Positions 10,525 to 20,277 of a DNA stretch of 64,000 nt are shown piece by piece. Location: contig NC_089390.1 in NCBI RefSeq assembly GCF_003171515.1, positions 7,316,001-7,380,000 on the forward strand, given 5' to 3'. The DNA is from Pyrenophora tritici-repentis. Taxonomy: Eukaryota; Ascomycota; Dothideomycetes; Pleosporales; Pleosporaceae. Below the pieces are notes generated by a model. It did not search any database and was not told where the DNA came from. It worked only from the letters and a program-made list of their open reading frames with translations. The stretch's first letter is position 1; each line of letters begins with the position of its first letter. Both the position numbers and the translations under genes were made by a program.

Positions 10525-11871
10525 TCACACATCTTGCTTCCACTCCCTGTTAAACGCACGTCCAATGACCATTCTCCGAACCTCACTCGTACCCGCGCCA
10601 ATTTCGTAGAGTTTGGCATCCCTCAGTATCCGACCTACGGGCACCTCATTCATATACCCCATTCCACCCATCAACTGCACCGCATCAGCCGCCACCTCGC
10701 TCGCCCTCTCGGCCGCATACAGTATCGCGCCCGCGCAATCCTGTGTCTTTATATCTGGACTTGCGTGAGACTCATCTACAGCTCGCGCCACGCTATACGT
10801 GAAGGCCTGGGAGGCGCGGAATTTGGTGTACATATCTGCCAACTTGCCCTGCACTAGCTGATTGTGTGCGATGGGAGTGCCAAACTGCTTGCGCTGATGT
10901 GTATACGGTAGCACGTTATCGAGGGAGGCTTGCATGAGACCAAGGGGCCCGGCAGAGAGGACGAGGCGCTCGAGATCCAGGCCTTCCATTAGTACGCGCA
11001 CGCCTCGGTTGACCTCGCCTAGGATGTTTTCACGGGGTACAAAGACATTTTCAAAGACAAGCTCGCCTGTGTTGGAGCCACGCATGCCGAGTTTGTCTAG
11101 TTTGGAGGCGACGCTAAAGCCGGTGGTCGCGGTGTCGACGATGAAGGCGGTGATGCCTTTGCTGGCGGCTGTAGGCTCTGTTTTGGCGTACACGACTATA
11201 GTGTGGGCATCTGGGCCCTATTCTTTGATCAGCATCTGCCTTGGTTCAACTGTCAGGTACAGAGAATGGAGACTTACGTTTGTAATCCACATCTTAGTCC
11301 CGTTGAGCAAATAGCCACCATCAACCTCCTTGGCTGTCGTCTTCATACTGACAACATCGCTCCCAGCACTATGCTCACTCATAGCCAATCCGCCAATCTT
11401 CTTCCCACTAATCAATCCAGGCAGATACTTTGCCTTTTGCGCGGCATTCCCGTTCAACATGAGTTGGTTCACACACAACTGGCTATGCGCCGCATAACTC
11501 AGTCCTATGCTTCCACTCGCCCGTGACAACTCTTCCATGACTACGCAATGCGCCTGATATCCCATTGCTAGGCCACCAAACTCCTCGTCGGCGGTTATGC
11601 CGAGGAAACCGGCCTCGCCAAACTTCTGCCACATGTCGTTGGGGAACTCATTCTGCTTATCGGTGCGTGCGGCGATTTCTTCGGGTATCTCGCGCCGGGC
11701 AAATTCGCGGACTGAATCACGCAGTTCGTCGAGGTCGGATTGGGTGGGTGGCGTGAAGTTTGTGGGGTGCTTTGTTGATGCGTAGCGCTGGGCGGCTGTG
11801 AGGACCGTCCTTGGGCGGACGCGTGTTTGGCGGATGCTGCGTGTGAGGAGGCGGGGGGCTAGTGACACCAT
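10525..11871 (-). CDS. Isovaleryl-CoA dehydrogenase, mitochondrial
   Basis: Exons 11871-11278 and 11217-10525 (60-nt intron) encode 428 residues. The first 30 residues are rich in Arg, Ser and Thr with no acidic residue, as expected for a mitochondrial presequence. The acyl-CoA dehydrogenase fold is complete, with signature regions [13 protein letters not shown] and [11 protein letters not shown]. The catalytic base of this subfamily is recognisable as the Glu in [10 protein letters not shown] (about residue 281), and the C-terminal [12 protein letters not shown] is the isovaleryl-CoA form rather than the usual YEGTSEIQR. It should oxidise isovaleryl-CoA to 3-methylcrotonyl-CoA in leucine breakdown and pass electrons to ETF. 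No leucine-pathway partner was recognised among its neighbours. Confidence 0.93.
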
Positions 11872-12107
11872 TGTGTATGTGTATGTGATTCAGTATAAAG
11901 CAAATTGTGAGAAAAATTGGACAACAAGGCGGGTGAAGTAGTCATTGATGGCATATTGAAGGCAAACTACATGTTCGGTTTGCGACGGCTGATGGGCCGA
12001 GGCACCTTCCTAAAATGCGGAGGGACGCTAGTATCCGGGACAGCGGATGTGTTCCGCTGTGAGCCTCCAACACTCTATTATCAAAACTGCATCTACATAC
12101 ATAGGGC

Positions 12108-12785
12108 TCACAACTCTTCAACCTTCTTCATACGCCTCCCATTACACTCACCCACATCCAGTGCTACCAAAAACCTACTCACAGCATTGTACGCCGCAAT
12201 CGTCGCAGTCAACTCCACGACCAAACTATCATCTCTCAGCACCCCTTTGACCATGTCCATAACCTGCTCTTCAACCTGCACTCCAACAGTCATCTGATCC
12301 GTGTAAACCATGACCGCATACTCCTCCTTGCTAAATCCCAGCAATCCCTCCCTCTCTACCATCCCGTGCCGAGTGACGGGTAGTTCGAAAATTGTCTGTA
12401 GCACCTCCTTGGAGACGCCTGCTTTGAGTGCAAGGGCAGCGTGAATGTCCCATTCGTGAACTGCATGGTTGAGAACGGCAATGCGGCTGATGGCCAGCTC
12501 TTTGAGGTTGGGAGATAGATTGGTCTTCGTGCGAATCGCTCCGATGAAGCTGTTCCAGCCGTCTGCTACGGCGGGGCTGTGCAGTAGGGCGAGATCGAGG
12601 GGGATGAGAGGACGGGGCTTGCGTCGCTCAGCGATGCGTTGGTAGATTTCAACATCTTCTTCATTTACAGGCACACTTGGAGCATAGGGAACACGCATTT
12701 TAGATATGCTGATGGATGTGAAGGGGCGGGAGTGGGACGTGGTGTTTCTTAGAATTGAACTTGGCAGACGTAGGTGGGAGAACAT
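12108..12785 (-). CDS. Carboxymuconolactone decarboxylase-like protein
   Basis: A single exon of 225 codons from the ATG at 12785. A second in-frame ATG at 12698 (context ctaaaATG) gives 196 residues and may be the real start, because a TATA-like TATATATA lies only about 30 bp above the first ATG. Against this, the first 29 residues are basic, Ser/Thr-rich and lack acidic residues, like a mitochondrial presequence. The core contains the helical CMD/AhpD-type region LKELAISRIAVLNHAVHEWD followed by HAALALKAGVSKE. The peroxidase CxxC of AhpD is absent. By family, it could act on a gamma-lactone intermediate of aromatic catabolism, which fits the dioxygenase immediately upstream in the same orientation. 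Confidence 0.75.
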   Translation of the reverse strand: MFSHLRLPSSILRNTTSHSRPFTSISISKMRVPYAPSVPVNEEDVEIYQRIAERRKPRPLIPLDLALLHSPAVADGWNSFIGAIRTKTNLSPNLKELAISRIAVLNHAVHEWDIHAALALKAGVSKEVLQTIFELPVTRHGMVEREGLLGFSKEEYAVMVYTDQMTVGVQVEEQVMDMVKGVLRDDSLVVELTATIAAYNAVSRFLVALDVGECNGRRMKKVEEL

Positions 12786-12813
12786 TGATGTCTGGGAAGC
12801 TGGGCAGAGGGGC

Positions 12814-12822
12814 TATATATAC
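12814..12822 (-). promoter_or_regulatory. TATA-like box of the CMD-like gene
   Basis: The sequence ctatatata on the plus strand, read as TATATATAG on the minus strand, lies 29-37 bp above the ATG at 12785 and about 120 bp above the ATG at 12698. The spacing suits translation from the inner ATG better. Confidence 0.4.
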
Positions 12823-12974
12823 CTGTTTTGCGGAACTGGGACGGATATACTTGCCGGTTGGTATCACATCATTGGTTTGATTGGAGGTATCACAAGTAAT
12901 CATCATTTTCAACTCAAGAATTCGAAGTAGTTTTGAAAATCTCGCTATAAATATTTTGACCAAAAAGAAACCAT

Positions 12975-14042
12975 CTACAGCCTGCTTTGCTCATCAAACA
13001 CGTTAGGTAGCCTGGGAATACCCTCCAATCTGCTGGTCTTCTTTCCTGATGGAGCCAAAGTGACGTTGTATTCCAAGTCAAGCTTCGCCTTGGGGTCGTT
13101 GCTCGGCTTGAAGTCCAGCAACAAGTCGTCCTTGACCGCGAAGACTGTGTCGTTGGTAACCCATTGGTCATCACGGGGGTAGAGTTGGGTGATCAAAGGC
13201 TTGTAGTTGTCCGCTGAAACCATAAGATGGATGTGGGCGGGACGGAATGGGTGACGGTCGAGCGTCTTGAAGAGTTGGCCAGCGGCGCCTGCTTGATGTT
13301 AGTTGTATTCATGTGGTAAGATTAGATGTTTGACGTACCATCGGTAGGCAGTGAGTACGCCGTGGGCTTGTAGCAGTAGTACCAGTACTCGCCCTTCTCA
13401 TTTGTAGTGAACTTTCCCCTCAAGTTGTTTGGCTCCTGGTTCTCAGGATCCTGGAAATCGTACTTTCCGTTCGCGCTCGCCTGCCAGATGTCGATGACTG
13501 CGTTGGGGATGCCCTTTTTGGTATCAAGGTCCCTGACTACACCGTGCATAAGAGTGGTTTGGCCTTCGGGATGTTCGTTGCGGATGATGGTGTCGCCGAG
13601 CTCGCGGAATGGGGAGTGAGGCGACCAGAAGGGACCGAGAATTGTGGATGAGGTAGGTGTCTCGCCAGACTCGTTGATGTGCTTGTGTGCGATCTCGTCG
13701 ACCAATCTATAGTGTGATTAGCAGACATGCAGGGAAAAAACAATGGCCATCTTACGATTCTACGCCGAGAACATCGGAGATACGATGTGCCTCGTTTCTC
13801 GTAGCAGTGGTTGTCTTGCCGATGGAGTTTACAAATCGTACACCCTCAAACCACTCGTCGTTGGTCAACTCAACTTCGCGGATAAAGTCATGGAGATGCC
13901 TGATGAGGCTGCTCATGACAAAACGCGTCCTGTCTGGCACATTGGGTCCAATAGCATTGATGACGGCGTCAGTGAAGTTGGGATCGAAGCGGTGGGAGCC
14001 ATTCTCCTGCACGTTTGGGGCTTGCTGTGTGTTGGGGTTCAT
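12975..14042 (-). CDS. Intradiol ring-cleavage dioxygenase, catechol/hydroxyquinol type
   Basis: Exons 14042-13756, 13706-13339 and 13288-12975 (introns of 49 and 50 nt) encode 322 residues. The N-terminal helical domain is followed by the catalytic core: [14 protein letters not shown], the metal-ligand Tyr in GKYDFQ, the second Tyr in AYSLPTDG, and the two His ligands in RPAHIHLMV. This is the non-haem Fe(III) family that opens catechol or hydroxyquinol between the two hydroxyls to give a muconate or maleylacetate. The cytoplasmic fungal hydroxyquinol and catechol enzymes have this size and no signal peptide. It is transcribed divergently from the muconate cyclase gene at 14584. The choice between catechol, hydroxyquinol and protocatechuate as substrate is open. 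Confidence 0.92.
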
Positions 14043-14583
14043 CTTGAATGTTTGGAAACAAGGCAAAAGGGGTATCGAGAGATGTCAAAGGTAAATGCTG
14101 TGTAGTCAGATGCTACCTGGGGCACGAGGGGTTTATTAAATAGCTCTTCAGTCTGGCCAGCCGTACCCAACCGCACCAGCACCGTTAGCAATGGCCGACC
14201 CTCTAGCCGCGCTCAGGCGATATGTCCATGTCGGATCCGTGTGCGGCATGCTACGCCGCTTCTCAAACGTGTTATGGTGCAGGGAGCGACAGTGCCGAAT
14301 GTTGCGATGGATGCCCCGCCCTGACAGCAGAGGATTGGCGAATGGGAAGGAAGCTGATGTGGATGAAGTCTTAACCGGCACTTTTCCTGCGCGCGAACTT
14401 AGCGCCATCAGCACTAATGCCCCGCCTTCGGGATAGACCCCGGAGGTGTGCCAACGCGACGCGACGGTCCAAATTATGAAGTCAAGGATAGAGCTCCGGC
14501 AGACATTGTCGGTCCAAGTACTTTTCCTACGACGCACCCTGATTTGAAGAAAGTGCATCGTGTGAAAGGAAACAACCACCATC
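14043..14583. promoter_or_regulatory. Shared divergent promoter of dioxygenase and cyclase genes
   Basis: These 541 bp lie between the divergent starts of two genes for consecutive steps of ring-cleavage catabolism. This arrangement usually means co-induction from shared sites. Several CGG-containing motifs are scattered through it, for example near 14178-14210 and 14400-14450, as might suit a zinc-cluster regulator, but I cannot define an operator. Confidence 0.5.
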
Positions 14584-15830
14584 ATGGTCAAACATCATCT
14601 TATGATCGGCACCTGGACGCCGCCAGGTGTAATAATCACCGTCGCATTCGACGATGAAACATTGAAGCTGGAGCTGGTGAAGAAGACGGTAATTCCTGAA
14701 GATGAGCCCATCAGTTGGATGGCTTTTGACGTATGCGCGCAACTCACGAACCAATGCGGTCAACAACGGCTGATGACCAGGAACGCAGCACCAAAGGAAG
14801 AACATCTATGGCGCATCCATGAAGAAATGGAGTTCGCATGAGGTCAAGAGCCCGAGCGAGATTGTACACACTGGAAGCTTTTCCATAGGCGGGCACCGTA
14901 CGCGATACCACATGCTTACGCCGTGTCACCACTGACAAGCTTCATAGCCAAAGCCAACGACGCCGACACGAAGACACGCGCCATATTCCTCCTTCCCAGC
15001 AAGAAACCTCCGTACAACGTGTACTGCAATCCTTTCTACGACTATGCTGGTTACGGGAATGTCTTCTCGGTCAACTCCTCTGGCCATATCAAGGAGAACA
15101 TCCAAAACTTCGAATACTGCGAAAAGACGGCAATCCACGGTATGGTCTTTGACCCCTCCGAGTCCTATCTCTACAGCGCAGATATGTGGGCAAACCGAGT
15201 ATGGTGTCACAAGAAGACTGATGAGGAAGGCAAGCTGGAAACAGTAGGCTTCACTGAAGCGCCTGCTCCAAAGGACCATCCGAGATGGGTAGAGATGCAC
15301 CCTTCCGGCAACTACCTGTATGCTCTGATGGAGGGGGGCAATCGCTTGTGCGAATACGTCATCGATCCGCAGACAAAGTTGCCAATCTACACCCACAAGA
15401 CGTACCCATTGATACCACCTGGTAAGCGTTCACCTCCGTTTGATTGTTCTTGTGCTAATTGAATATTTCAGGAATCCCCAATGCGACCACCATGTACCGA
15501 TCCGACGTTTGTTTCCTGACCAAGTCCTCGCAATACCTGTTCGCGACGTCGAGATCCAACTCGTTCGACCTCACCGGATATATTGCTGCTTTCAAGATTG
15601 CGCCATCCGGTGCAATTGAGCGACAAATCTGCCTCAATCCTACACCAACTTCCGGTGGGCACTCAAACGCTGTGTCACCCTGTCCTTGGTCGGACGAGTG
15701 GCTTGCGCTTACCGATGATGAGAAGGGTGGGGTTGAGATATACAGGTGGCACGATGAGTTTCTTGCGAGAGTCGCGAGATTAGAGATTGGTGAAAAGGGG
15801 TTTGGAATGAATGCCATATGGTACGATTAG
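14584..15830 (+). CDS. Carboxy-cis,cis-muconate cyclase, beta-propeller type
   Basis: Exons 14584-14730, 14789-14897, 14948-15421 and 15472-15830 (introns 58, 50 and 50 nt) encode 362 residues. The sequence matches the fungal seven-bladed propeller muconate-lactonising family. Recognisable segments are ISWMAFD at the first splice, KSPSEIVHTG, NPFYDYAGYGNVFSV, IHGMVFDPSESYLYSAD, HPRWVEMHPSGNYLYAL and SGGHSNAVSPCPWSDEWLA. The enzyme converts (carboxy-)muconate to the muconolactone, the step after intradiol ring opening. Its head-to-head position with the dioxygenase gene and the downstream lactonase supports this role. The splice sites were chosen because they restore the conserved GGHP and PPG junctions in frame. 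Confidence 0.9.
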
Positions 15831-16262
15831 TTTGACATGGACAAATAGAGAATAGAGAATGTGATACAAACGTATACTCAAACAGAGGGATGTGAACTAA
15901 TTGCAGCTATGCAGATGCTCTATCAATTGATAAGCCCGAAAAAGAAAGTGCATCCGACATGCGTTTCAAACATTACCTTCATGTCCCGAACTGGTGGTGG
16001 GTGGCGGATCTATGTTCAGCCTCGGAGCATGGAGGGGCAGTGTGGGGGGGGGGGGGGACTTCTCGCCCGAACTAGTGCCGGTCGGCAGATGTCATCGGGG
16101 AGCTTGTTCACCCCAACCTCATCATGGTTCGCACAAGAGGATTAGAGTAGCATAGTTACATCCGCAAATCTTAACAATTCAATCTTCTGTCGAAATCCAT
16201 CCACTGTTGCTGCTTCTCAGATATTCCCCAAAGTGAAGTCTAGCTACCCCACTCCTCCCATC

Positions 16263-18028
16263 ATGGCCGCGAAATCAACACCGGGCATTTTGTATGTGAC
16301 TATGCAGCCCAAAGAGGGCTTATCAGATGCACAGTTTCACGATTGGTAAGTTGACCCTTCCACAGTCGGATTCTTGCCTCCTCGCGTTCTCACCTAACAC
16401 TCTTCCCCCAAAGGTACCAGAACGAACACGGTCCTAACCGCCTCCGTCTCCCATTTTGCAACAATGGCTTCCGCTACCGCGCGACGGACCTCGAAAACAG
16501 TGCCGGAACCAAAGACAAGCCAGAATGGATGGCCATCTACGACTTTGACGAACTTGAATGGCTGACCAGAGAACCGTACATGAAGCTCCGTAGCGCACCA
16601 GTGCAGTCGCAAAGGGAGAGAGATACCATGAAGCAGATATTTGTCGACAGGAGATCTTATGACTTGCTCAAGGAGTGGAAAGGCGGTGATTTCAAGGACC
16701 TGCAAAAGGTAGAGAACGAGGGCGAGAAGAACGTCATGATTGCCGTTAGTTTTGCACTACAGGACGGCGCGGATAAAGAGGAGGAACTGAAGAAGTGGTA
16801 TGAGGAGGAGCATGTGCCACTCCTCCAAAAGGTGCCGGGATGGAGAAGGACCAGGAGATTTGTCACCTCGTACCTGGATCTCGAAAGCGGGCACAAGACG
16901 GAGAAGGAATTCCTTGCGCTACACGAATACGCACCTCAGAACGGGCTAGGAGGACCAGAGTTTGTCGCTGCGACTACGACAGAGTGGTGCGACAAGATAT
17001 ACAAGAATGTCGTCAAAGAGAGGAAGAGACGAGTATACGATTTGTACTACACTTTTGGAGCTGCACAGCGCGACCTGCAGAGCCTTGCCAACAAGGACAC
17101 GGTACCCGTAGAGTTTTCGGAAGGACTGGTAAAGACATACCCAGCGCATACCACACCCGAGCAGCGACCAGTGATCGAAAGCTTCATCACAACGAAAGAT
17201 GGAATCCAACTCCCGTACCGTCTTGAGGGCTCAAGTGATCCTAATGCGCCGCTATTGCTTCTTTCAAACAGCATATTGGTGGACTATGGCATTTGGGATG
17301 AATTTCTGACACACTTTTTCAAATTTACAAACAACAAGTACCGCGTCCTACGATACAGCACCCGCGGACGCAACACTCTTCCATCAGAGTCTACATCACC
17401 AGTCAACCTCGACGTCCTTACGCAGGATGTAATCGCTCTCCTCGATGCTCTTCGTGTGAAAAAGGCATCAATAGTCGGCGTTTCTCTTGGAGGCGCCACA
17501 GCACTCAACGCAGGCCTCTCGTATCCAGACCGCATCTCCGCATTCATCGGCTGCGACACAAATGCCTTCGCGCCCCCCTCCAACGCCAATGCTTGGAACG
17601 AGCGTGTTCAAATGGCCGAGAAAGAAGGACTAAAAGCTTCATCAGGCGAGCCCATTGTCGGCGAAGACCTTGCCGAAATCACAGTACGCAGGTGGTTCGT
17701 CAAGGAGTCATACGACAATGCCGAACTAGCAAAGAAGATCCAACGTGTCAAAGACATGGTCAAGACAAACTCTCTAGCTGGCTTCCGTGACTCGGTCAAA
17801 GCACTGCATCAGTACGACATCCGCGACAAGATGGCCGGGTACAAGGGCAAAGGCGCGTTCTTAGTTGGCGCCGGCGACGGCGTCCTACCAAAGACTATGA
17901 AGGAAAACATGGCAGACAAACTAGGTACTGGTGTTGAACTCAAGGTCATCGACGGCGCGGGACACTTACCCATGGTGGAGAGGCCCTCGGAGGTCGCACA
18001 ATTCGTAGCCCAGTTTCTGGAAAACTAG
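16263..18028 (+). CDS. EthD-like / 3-oxoadipate enol-lactonase fusion protein
   Basis: Exons 16263-16345 and 16414-18028 (68-nt intron) encode 565 residues. The N-terminal 220 residues appear to hold two EthD-like ferredoxin-fold units, each with an aromatic-Tyr-x-x-EH motif (HDWYQNEHGP near residue 27 and KKWYEEEHVP near 130). A helical linker follows. Residues from about 240 form an alpha/beta hydrolase of the 3-oxoadipate enol-lactonase type: nucleophile elbow GVSLGG with Ser385, acid region GAGDGVLP, and catalytic His in DGAGHLPM. The hydrolase would open the enol-lactone to 3-oxoadipate, the step after lactonisation. The EthD units may bind or isomerise an intermediate. It follows the cyclase gene in the same direction, 432 bp downstream. 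Confidence 0.87.
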
Positions 18029-19618
18029 AAGCTAGAGCTTAGAAACAATCAACATAGCCTCCACGAGACAAGAGCGAATGAGCATTAAATTAACCCGGAG
18101 GCAATCACGCTGCTCTCCCGCGTGCCTTAGTCGCCCTGTCCCTGTTTTCCGGTTGTCGGATGTCTGTCTCGTTGAGGCTACGCAGACTAGGCTGCTTGCG
18201 GCGTTAGTGTGTGCAAACCAGGGTTCCCCGCTATAATCCTCATCACACACCTTACGGGTGTCAGCTGGCCATTTACTTTGACTTTTGTTGCGACCGCACT
18301 TTGTTGGGAAGTGATGGGGACGCGTGGATGGTGTGGATGCTATCACACTTCTACTCGGTTGACCTAGTGAGAAAAGCGCTACACCAAACGCAAGTTCGTT
18401 CTACTCCACACACTGTGTGTGTTTGCCACTTGCCCTGCTGCAAAACAAACCGGCGCATGGGGGTATAGGACAGGCACCTTTAATGCTCTGATTTGTCAGA
18501 CGTAGATATGGATGAGACGACGAAGCTATCGATAACCTTAGTTCACAAACCCTCTTTTTCTTTCTCCGTGGTAGCGGTACCCTAGACGGAATAATGAGAA
18601 GAGTCGGCCTAGCTATAGTGATAGTGAACAGTGAACACTCTATTCTCGTATCTTTTGCCACTGCACTGCGCCTGCTTCTATTTTCATCCTGTCTCCGTCT
18701 CTGTCTCTTCACCCCATGGTAGTCGGATAGCTTCCATTCCATTCTTCTCACTCCTCACACTCCTCACTCATTCCACACCGAAAGCTAAATCCACGACAGT
18801 CTCTCCCTCCTTAAACACTGACATTAGCTCGGCGAGGCTCAAGCAAGGTTACCCCGTCCATAAAAGCTCATGCACTACGGTTCTGTGGCGTTCACTTCGG
18901 CGAACTGAGCCTTTATGGAAACCGAACTTAACCATCACATGACCTAGCCATCTCGCCCCTTCGGTGTCCGCGGGAAAACGATCACGCTACCACTCCGGTG
19001 GCGTTCTCAGAGTACAGTGCCCCGGTAGATCAGGTACAACAACCTTGGAAGTTGATTTGATAATTCATGGTATTTCTCGTGTGGCGGGTGTGTTCGGCTG
19101 ATAGGATCGGTGATCTATGTGAAGGACAGGGGCGAAGTGTCTCAGTGTGTGTATATGAATCCCTATGGTATTTGTGATGATGAAGGGATGGGATGCTTGT
19201 TTTGCGAGGAGGCTGGGTAGGATGTTGTTGGATGCGCAGATGATGGAGATGGTAACGTCGGATCTGTCATTCCCTCTTCTTCAGCTGTTGAAGCGGTAAC
19301 ATCGAGGACATCATTGCCGCTTAGGTCGATCTTTTCCAACATCGGGAACTTGAACATAGTATAGGCTTTAGAGTGAGGGGTGCCGTTTGAATGCCGTTGA
19401 CCATACAGACCATAAAACGTCGCCATGTTAACTTTACACCAAGAGTACTGAAAAACTACCAACCACCAGAAAAAAAAATAAGACTTTTTTTCGACGTAGT
19501 TATCTTAGGGATAGAATGAATCTACAAGATCCACCGCAAGGTTGTGTGTACTCATATCCAAGCAGTCAGGAAAACGCACACGCCAACAATCCCCTACCAC
19601 CCAACTCCCTCGTCCACC
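18029..19618. other. Convergent intergenic region, no gene seen
   Basis: These 1.6 kb lie between the 3' ends of the lactonase and MscL genes. There are CT-rich tracts near 18640-18780, and short minus-strand frames near 19163-19462 with no family signature. I see no RNA gene. Confidence 0.5.
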
Positions 19619-20277
19619 CTATCTATCCTCCCTTCCATCGACCCAACTAGTACAATTCACACACCTCCTTGCCTTCTCACTGATATACATTCTACAAAAC
19701 TTACACTTGACCTGCCTCTTCACAATGCTATCCCCACTGAACCTCCCATACACATTCGCAATAACCCACAGCGCCAGCGCAACAATGGCAAACCTGACAA
19801 TCTTATCAAGGAAATGACCGTACGCAAGCACCACGGCACCGTCGTCGACGGCTTGTGCGGGCGTGTTGTAGCCGGCGGAGATTGTAGAGTTGGAGTTGGG
19901 CCCGTGACGCAGGAGCACGAATTTTGTGTCGAGGGTTCGGCTGAGGAAGGGGAGGAGCGAGATTATCGGAAGGATTATGTCGCTGACTAGGGCGTTGGCG
20001 CAGGCGGTGAAGGAGGAGGCGAGGCTGTTTGGGGAAAGGGGGATGTATTAGTTCTTGAATCGGTATTACCACGGGGAGCTTGGTGCGGTTGGGTTTTTCG
20101 TGTTGAGGTGTGGTGTAGGAGGAGCAGTTTTGTTTACATCAGACCAACGGCTACCTCGAGTACATTGTCGCGTAGGGCAAAGTTGCTGAAGCTTTCCCAG
20201 GCGCTGGCTGTGGTGCGCCGGATGCCTTGTTCGGCATCGCGTAGCGTTTGCTGTGTGGTTTCGTCTAGGCGCGGCAT
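19619..20277 (-). CDS. MscL-type large-conductance mechanosensitive channel
   Basis: Exons 20277-20138 and 20024-19619 (113-nt intron) encode 181 residues. The N-terminal helix and first transmembrane segment read FALRDNVLEVAVGL|ILASSFTACANALVSD, where the bar is the splice. This is the MscL pore helix pattern. The periplasmic-loop equivalent is followed by the second transmembrane helix IVRFAIVALALWVIANVYG. The C-terminal tail is unusual for bacterial MscL: it carries a Cys4 pattern (C-x2-C-x10-C-x2-C: CKFC...CVNC) resembling a zinc ribbon. The protein should form a stretch-gated non-selective pore protecting from hypo-osmotic shock. Its membrane (plasma, ER, vacuole or mitochondrial) cannot be told from sequence. 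Confidence 0.85.

Noticed and set aside
19163..19462. 99-codon minus-strand frame with Ser/Pro-rich end
   Set aside because: Short and unpatterned, with no signal peptide or domain. It lies in a convergent 3' region.
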